In this document: piece by piece, positions 40,040-49,000 of the stretch
Layout of the letters: each line of letters starts with the position of its first letter
Position numbering within the stretch: the first letter of the stretch is position 1
Assembly: GCF_001039355.2 (NCBI RefSeq)
Contig: NW_019774892.1
Span: 238,724 to 298,723, forward strand
DNA: 60,000 nucleotides
Source: Lingula anatina
Taxonomy: Eukaryota > Brachiopoda > Lingulata > Lingulida > Lingulidae
Direction of reading: 5' to 3'
The notes under the pieces: generated by a model
The model's database searches: none
Seen by the model: the letters and a program-made list of their open reading frames with translations, nothing else
What the model was told of the DNA's origin: nothing
Translations under genes and position numbers: made by a program

Positions 40040-43000
40040 AATTAACTCTTAACAATTTTGAATTAGATCTAGAGATAAGATTTTTTTAATTAGACATCTA
40101 AATAAGTCATTTTGTAGTTTATATTGAAAGTTATTTTACAAAATTTAAATATGCATGGAAAGTTATTCAATGGTTGTGGAACAAGTATTTGGGGTTGGGA
40201 ATTATTTTTCTAGCCAAATGATGATGATCATAAAGAATCATTATTTTACGTTTATGTTTTTGATGAGCAGGGGTGCTTTTTCTGAAACTATTACAGAGTG
40301 GTGATGCTGGCAAACTAGACCAGCAGACAAACAGCCAGGAGAAGCTGGAAACAGATGCACAACACAAACATGAGCTAGAACTGAAGCAAAAGATCTGGAA
40401 GTATGAGATTGGTGAGAGAGGGATCCTGTTGCCTCTGTATCCCACCACAATGCTGTCTTGGCTGGAGTTTGCTGCTAAACTTGGTAAGATGTGGTAAAAA
40501 TCTGATATTAACTTGCAAAATAGTTTTCTGCCTTGTCTATTAATGGTAGATTTGCATTAAGCAGCAGTGTTTATGTCTGTGGAAATGACACTAACAATGT
40601 TCAATGTGGACTCATGTCATGTTTATGGTAAGTGAATCACCAGTAAAGGTAATCGAAGCTGGTTTTTCTGCAGAGGTCTATAGCTACAGAGAAAGGGTTA
40701 TCAGGAAGATTGTAAATGTGATCCATGTTTTAGTCTTCATGTCCAGGAAACCTTGCCAAATCTTTTTATATGAGCAATAAGATAGAGTCTCATATTGGTA
40801 CATGTATATTTTAATTTTAGGTCATTTATAGTACAATTTGTATTGTTCACAAAATTTTCTAGGAGTTCCCTCCATTCAGAAGTTTTCTGGTGTCCTTTTG
40901 TTGCGTGTGTCTGTGGAATTTGTGCTGAAGGAGTTTCAGGCCATGGTGTCCAGCCTGTCACCAGATATCACAGTGCGAGTGTTCAAACACATATCAAAAC
41001 TTCAGACAGAGGAGGATATGGGGTATCATCCATATAACCCCTCCAGAGTAACTTCTATGGTAAGTGGATATATGGGAACTGCACTAGAGAGGGGTTTATC
41101 GTGTGTGGTTGGTATTGCCACTGTATTCAAGGAGGGGACAAGGACAGTTAACCACTTTGGTCTATCTCTCACATCTTAAATATAGGAGTAGATAACAATG
41201 ACAGGTTGCTTGGAGTGGGTTCAAAGTGCTTTTTATTGTTCTACTTTTGAAATTATGGAATACTTATCTCTTGCTTTTCTACCAGTAGTTTACTTTTCTT
41301 TGCAACTTCACATTCTGAGACTTATGTTTTTTATTTGGACGTTCTTTTGCCTAGCCTTTTCCTGAAAGGTTAAGTTCTGCAGGGATTTTTTTTTTACTGA
41401 CTAGAAAGCAGTAAACAGGGCTCAATACAAGTTGAGAACTGTCAGGAGAGGGAGGTTGAGGAACATCATGCTTTCAGCTTGGCCTAGAATAAATGAGGTG
41501 AATCATATTCAAAAACACAACAGTTAAACAACAGGTGTATCCAACTCTGAACTGATGAATTCAAGGTCATTGCATGTATCACTGTGAAGAATACATATTT
41601 AGGGAAATAGTATAGTATTCCAGTTCTGACTTAGTAATCACTTCTGAAGATGACCTGATGCAGAAACCTGATTTCATCAGGAACAGTTGGAGGATGAGAA
41701 ATTTTCAGTACCTTTTAAGTCTTGCCTAAGTCAACCCCAACCTGATCGCCTCACCTATGCAGCCATTACACTGTCTGGCTGGAGTCTCTCTCATAATTTT
41801 GCCTATGACTCACACAGTTGAATGAATTCATTAACATGGAGAAATTTAATGCATTTACCATACCAGGCTTTAACATAAACTTGTCCGTGTTTGAAGATTT
41901 TTCCTGCAATGTAAAGCTGAATTTTTTGTCAAGTTAAATAGAATAAAATAATAAGAGCTGAAAAGGAGAGAATTTGACTTGAGGATTAGGGTATGCTTTT
42001 GTGTACAATAACACATTTAACTTGGCTGCACAGCTGCTACAAATACTATTATATTAAAGTTTTCCAAGAAAGTACCCTTATTTGTTGCCTTTTATGTTGT
42101 TGCTGATCCCCAATAATTTCTTCTAAAATATTTTTGAGGTATTAATCCTCAGATCTATCTACAATGTAAATACTAAACCATTAACCAATAAAATCCCCAA
42201 CAAGTTTGGTATTGAAGGACAGTTAAGTTAAAGCAACATATATTCCGCAATTTGTTAGACTCACTCTTCATGAAAGCGGCTTCCATGATCTGGACTAAAA
42301 ACCAAAGTATGCATTCTTTTGGCTGTTATTTTCAGTACACATAGTGTAAACTGCTGGCATTGTCAAGTAAGTTGAAGCATCCCCAATAAACATGTAATTC
42401 AGCATTTAACAGCATACTTTTTGCCACTGACAATTCATTGTTAGAAAATACAACTATACATGATTTTGTCCATCTAATTTGGATTCTCCTATAATCAGAA
42501 CAATTGGATGATGTAACAACACACCTTTGGTTTCATCAAGATCTTGAAGATGGTATGTGATCATATTGCTAGGGTTTGAATCGAGTTTAAGCATTTTATT
42601 TCTGAATCTACTCAACAGTTTGTTTTGAAATCTAGTATAAAAATTCTATATATGATCTTGCAGCTGTGTACAAAAATTGAGATTTTCAGCTTCCATATTT
42701 TTTCTTCAGTTCAGCGTCAGATTGGAAAATATCTCACAGCTGAGTGCAAAACTTGACATTTTTAGGTTAAGCATTGTTTATATAGTGCAGACTTAAAGTT
42801 CAAAATATACCTTATATCTACGCTTTCATGAAGGGTCCATCTTCCTGTTAGTGCTATATTCCCAGATTTACATTAAATTTGTAGTTAATTTAAAAGACGC
42901 TGTAGATTGATTGAAAATTTATTTTGTCAGTTGTGAATTATTCAGTGTTAACCATCTTCTCAAATTTTTTTTCATAAGCTTTAAGAGGTGAAAGTATCAT

Positions 43001-46000
43001 TGTATAAATTTATAATGTGGCTGTTTATGTATTTAGGTATTAGTTAGGTAAGTATGAATTCGTCAGAATGTTGTTCATTCTTAAAAACAAAATACCCATT
43101 TTATGAGACATTGAGTATTAACTTGTCCTTTAAGTAAATGCAATTCTAAAGCAGCTTGTTGGGCATTATGTCTGTGATTTTTTATGTTTTGTGCCATTCA
43201 TTGAATTGATTTTTTTGCTTTTCTAGAGTACAGAGAGTTCAAAAGAGTCCTCACTTGATATGGCTCAATTTGCCTGTGTGGGAACCCCAGGTAAACCAAA
43301 TCATTACATTGTGATTGGTAGAAATTTTGACCAATGGAAACATTGTATTGAGCGATATGAGGAAGAAGACTCAAATGACCAGCAGTCTGCAACTCTCAGT
43401 GGGAAAGGTAGCTACTTTTAACTGAAAGAATTAATCATGAAAGTTACATTTGTGATTATCATATCTGAAAACTGACATTTTACAATGAAAGATGTCATTA
43501 GTGCAAATATAAATGGATGCAAAAAAATCACAGTATTGATCAAAATAACCTGTCAAGTCTGTAAATTTTGGTATGTTGCATTATTAGTCTTTATATGCAC
43601 ACAAAGCTTATTTAAATTCTCTAGTGAAGAAGAACTATCAGAAGTTCTGTTCCCTGGATAGTGAGGCAGCTCCAGAAAAAAACAGTGATCTGGGAAATAG
43701 CAGTGGACTCGCCACTGCTGCAGCACCATCTGGTGTAGAGGAAAAAGTTTTTGTACCCAGGCAGAGGTTTCTCATATTGAGTGTGAAAGATATAACAGTA
43801 AGCATGATTTTGTAAATTACTTGTGACAAATTCAATAATAGAAGAAAAAGCTATACAGTAATAAAAAGACTAGAAAAGATGAGTCATCTCAGGTGGTTTA
43901 AACTGTTGCTGATAGTGAAAGGTTTATCCCTTAAGTCAAAACCTTTCTATTTATTGGTGTATGTATATCTTGAAGGCTTTTATCAGCTTACAATAACACA
44001 TTATTCCAGATGGAGCTATACACATACAACTCGGCAGCAGATGTGGTCAGTACCCTTGACCGCCAGTTTACACGACTAATTCAGTGGCACAATGCTAGGA
44101 CACACCTGTTATCCAGTATTCTCAGCCAGAAGGCTGGCTTGTTCCAACATTACTCATTTACAGAATTAGCTGCAGTCAGGGGAAAGGTAAAGTCATATTT
44201 GATAACACATCACATGTTCAACTTTTTTCACAAATACTTATTTCAATTAATATTATCATTTTCAATTTGTATTGTGGCAATTAAAACCCTGCATTTTTTC
44301 TATTCTAAAGGTATTTTTAGGATGTTTAAAAGTGCAAAAAGAACATACTGCATATAGTCAAGATATTTAGAAATAAAGGAGAAAGATATTTAGAATAAAT
44401 CCTCTATATTGTCAAACATTTTACTCTTGACTAGGATGCCAATCCATACATCCAGTCAGCAGATGTGGACCTTCTATTCAAACATCAGAACCCTCCTTCC
44501 AAGCCAGACTTGCAGCGGCAGCGCTCTCAATCTGTCTCTATGCATCTTCGCCCTGAGGTTCATCCAGCCCTGCCAGCAGTGGATGAACTGTTCCGTGACA
44601 CATTTCCCCCTCATCCTCTACACAGGTCTCCGTTTGGCAGTTTTAGGGATCCTGTGATGAGACATGGGTACCAGCTACGGGAGGTCAGGGAGATCACAAG
44701 AAGGGAATCAGAAAAGAAGGTCAGGCTGGAGACTATATATGCCCAGTGGCAACAGAGGCAGTCAAATGCTGCCATTGCTGTAAGTAAATAAGCAGATTCA
44801 AGAATAGCTTCATCTGGATGTGTGATTGATGTTTTTACAGTGAAAGTATCTTATCATCCAAAATTGTCCAAAAGTAATTTGATGTAATGTAGAAAATGAA
44901 CTTGCCAAAAATGTATGACTTTGATGTTGTTCTAAAGCTTTCCTCAGTGCAATTACTAGTCCATTTGTTGACCACTAGGTGGATCCTTGGTCAGCAAGAT
45001 GGTGCTGTATTATGGACTGCTACCCCCCCCCCCCCCGCTTTATCATGGTTTATGTTTTTTTGGCACTTACCATATGGCACAGAACAATCAGATCATAAAA
45101 TAGGAAGGAGGGGCGTAAAACATGATTATTTTAAAGGGAATACCAAGGAGTCCAATAAAAAATTATAAAGAGCTAGGGCAGAAAAAACATGAACCATGAT
45201 GGGGGCTGGGGCACATGCTTATGCAACAAAATAATTCAGCGAAAGTAGTATTATTCACACTGAGGAATTGATTAGAGTAACACAAGTGTAAAATTTTTGG
45301 ACAAGGGAATTTTTTTACATTAATTACCTTTTTAGAAAGTTAAAAGTGAATTTTTGCAATAAAAAAGCCTGGAAGATTTATTGGTTTCTAGAATATTTGA
45401 TGGAACATAGAATAAAATTTCCCTAAAGGGTTAGTTTGGTTTGATTAAATAATGTTTGATTTCATGTTAATAAATATTTCTTTGGTATTATAGGAGGATA
45501 TGTTGAGATTATTAAAACAAAACTCTCACCTTGTCCACAATGTGACAACACCACTGCTGTTTAGTCCATTGCGGAGGAAGACTGTCATAGAATCCACCTG
45601 TCCTCAAAAAGGAGAGTCGACCACATCTACCCCTCATGAGGAGAACTCTGTAAGTTTAGGATCTTATGTTTAAATGCCAGTAAAATGCTAATAGATAGTC
45701 AGTTGATTTAAGTGTTAGTCAGCAAGACAGTGTATGTAAGGATAGTAACTAAATGTATGTAATAGATAGTCCATGTTAAGAATGTTCAAAACTTGCAATT
45801 CAAGTTATTTTTCTTTTGCAGTGACTGATAATGTAAAATTGCTTTTTAATTTTNGTGTTTTATTATTATTATTATTATTAAAAAATTATAAAGAGCTAGG
45901 GCAAAAAAAACATGAACCATGATGGGGGCTGGGGCACATGCTTATGCAACAAAATAATTCAGCGAAAGTAGTAGTATTCACACTGAGGAATTGATTAGAG

Positions 46001-49000
46001 TAACACAAGTGTAAAATTTTTGGACAAGGGAATTTTTTTACATTAATTACCTTTTTAGAAAGTTAAAAGTGAATTTTTGCAATAAAAAAGCCTGGAAGAT
46101 TTATTGGTTTCTAGAATATTTGATGGAACATAGAATAAAATTTCCCTTTAAAGGGTTAGTTTGGTTTGATTAAATAATGTTTGATTTCATGTTAATAAAT
46201 ATTTCTTTGGTATTATAGGAGGATATGTTGAGATTATTAAAACAAAACTCTCACCTTGTCCACAATGTGACAACACCACTGCTGTTTAGTCCATTGCGGA
46301 GGAAGACTGTCATAGAATCCACCTGTCCTCAAAAAGGAGAGTCGACCACGTCTACCCCTCATGAGGAGAACTCTGTAAGTTTAGGATCTTATGTTTAAAT
46401 GCCAGTAAAATGCTAATAGACCGTCAGTGGATTTAAGTGTTAGTCAGCAAGACAGTGTATGTAAGGATAGTAACTAAATGTATGTAATAGATAGTCCATG
46501 TTAAGAATGTTCAAAACTTGCAATTCAAGTTATTTTTCTTTTGCAGTGACTGATAATGTAAAATTGCTTTTTAATTTTTTTTAAATATGTAAATGAACAA
46601 CATTTCTAATGCAGTGCATTATTGAGAATATCAAGACATTGTTTCATGTCAAATGTTGTATATATTCCTATTTTTATTAAATATTAAATGTTGTACATTT
46701 CTTTATCTGCTTCAGCGTTCTAGACAAAACTCTGGAACCAGTGTCAAAAGCAAGCGATCAGACAGCCAGCAAGGTAAGATACGCCATACCTCTACAGCAT
46801 CCCAGTTGAGTCAGGCACCAAGTCATGAATCTCCACGTCTCAGGAATCCCAGTCAAGAAGAAGAGGAAATGTGGCATGTGGACTTGAGAACTCACTTCAT
46901 TCAGCTATATATGCAGTACCTCCAGCAGCTGGGCTTTATGCCTGTCCAAGTCACTGCTTCTCCCAAACATAGGTTGGTGGATTCTACAAAGGATAAAACA
47001 GCACTTTACTTTTGTATTTGGCCAATAATATTAGTATAAAATCATTTTTATTAGAATTGGAATGTTTATATATACATTCCTTTTTATGAAGATGATAAAG
47101 CATTTTTGTGATGAAATCCTAAGATTATATCTCTGTAATTAAATATACATTATAAGTGTTTGGATGGCTATTTTCAGTGATTATGACTTTAGCAATCTAA
47201 AATGCATTTTTGGGCAGCGGGTATTAGTTGATTCATTGTCAGGTCTTTTTACTATACATGTTCATGACAATGAATCCTAAAAGTGAACCCAGGAGTTATA
47301 TTTCAGGATGAAGGGGAAGGGAGAAGTGCGCCCTCCCAGCAGTCAAGTCAGCATGGTACATGTGGTGCAGAAGACACTTCCAGGTGGTATCATGCTGATG
47401 GAGCTGAGCTTTAAAGACATCTTTTTCTGCATCAAATTATTTGCCTTTGAGTGCAGTAAGCTCCCTCTTGGTCAGAATGTGAATTCCCAGGTATTATGAT
47501 TATACAGCTGCTGTGAATTTATGAAAGTCCCATGAGATCGGTATGGGATGTGCATTTGGCAGGTGTTAACATGGGAACATCTCACCAATGGCTATAACAT
47601 ATTTATTTTACTTTGGAAATGAAAAAATATTATTTTCATGAATATTATTTCTGTTTTTCTGGACTGAATTGTGGCATACTATTTTAAAAAAGAATTTGAA
47701 AGAGTATAAGATCTAGCTAATAACATGTGATTGGATAATTATTAATAGTAATATGAATTTTAATTTCCTAAAATTGGACAATTAAGACCTATTTAAACAT
47801 AGGGGTTGTTTTTCTTTCAGCTTACTATGCACTTCTTAGATGAATGTGACAAAATGAAGGACCTGTCTCATGTCCATTCATTTGCCTATGACTTCCATCT
47901 TCGTTGTGTACAGCGGTACATAGAAGGAAGGCCTATGTTACATGATGGTTACCACTTGGCCAACTTTCTGGCTGACTTTATCAAATGTTATCCCAACCCT
48001 CCATCCTTCTCAAGGAACTGTGTATATGAAGGTACAAAATATAACTGACATATTGTTTTTACAAGCTGCTCTTTTACACTTCAGACAAAAAAGCAAATAA
48101 TTAGAAACAAATGTTAAAATATAAAGACAAATACTACCATAACATTTGTTGACCTTTGTAAATGCAAGCAGCTGTGTAGAGAAATCGTTCTGGTGTCACT
48201 GCGTCACTGATAAATTATTCACTTTAAGAATATGTGAAGTGCAAAAACATACGTACAGTATAATTGATTTTAAATTTTTAATATTTTCAGTAATACGTTT
48301 AAGATAATATACATTTTAGGTGTCCATGAAACCAGAGACACCAACAGCCCCAACACCCATCTTTATGATTACATACTGAACCATGACAAGATGTACAAGA
48401 TGAAGTCTGTCAAGATGAAGCCTTCCCCTGGCACTGATGACTTGGTATGTACCAAGGCCTGTATGTAAGAAGCATTCCCTCGGAGCTGAATGTGTTCAGT
48501 TCAATTGTACATAAATTACTTTCTACTTGTATTTGTTTAAATTTTATAGAGTTAAAAAAAACTGCAGAATAGTTCCTTCATTCAAGCACAGTTTCATCCA
48601 TCTAATTGTACTCTTGCAATGGCAGTTGTTTAGTATCGCACAACATTAAGCTATTTTAATATTTTAATCTTAAAAGATTTTGTTTTTATTCTTGTAAATA
48701 TATATTCCAAATTTTGTAAATATATTTTCATAATAGATTTTCATTGCTATCCAACAGGAGGCCCAGTTTCCTCTCCGTAACCAGTATGCCCTTGTCTCTC
48801 ACTTTACGAGACGAGCCGCACTGGATGTTCAGGATGACACAAAACAGAAGTCCAGTGATTTCAACATTGGACTTGTTATTACTCATGATGCACCTGTGAG
48901 ATACAGTGAGAAAGACAAGCAGGACACCATTTCTCTGAAATACTATGTGATCTTAACCAGTAAGAGGGACTTGTATCCAATCCTTATGTTGGAGAAGTGG

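Noticed and set aside
40271-40296. Acceptor AG at 40269-40270 as the start of SZT2 exon 50
   Set aside because: In the required phase 0 it reads GGG TGC TTT TTC TGA, a stop. The next AG (40295-40296) gives an open, in-phase exon.
46774-46780. Strong donor GTAAGAT inside SZT2 exon 58
   Set aside because: It would end the exon in phase 1, but exon 59 needs phase 2, so use would shift the frame. The read-through is open and conserved further on. Kept as a possible cryptic site only.
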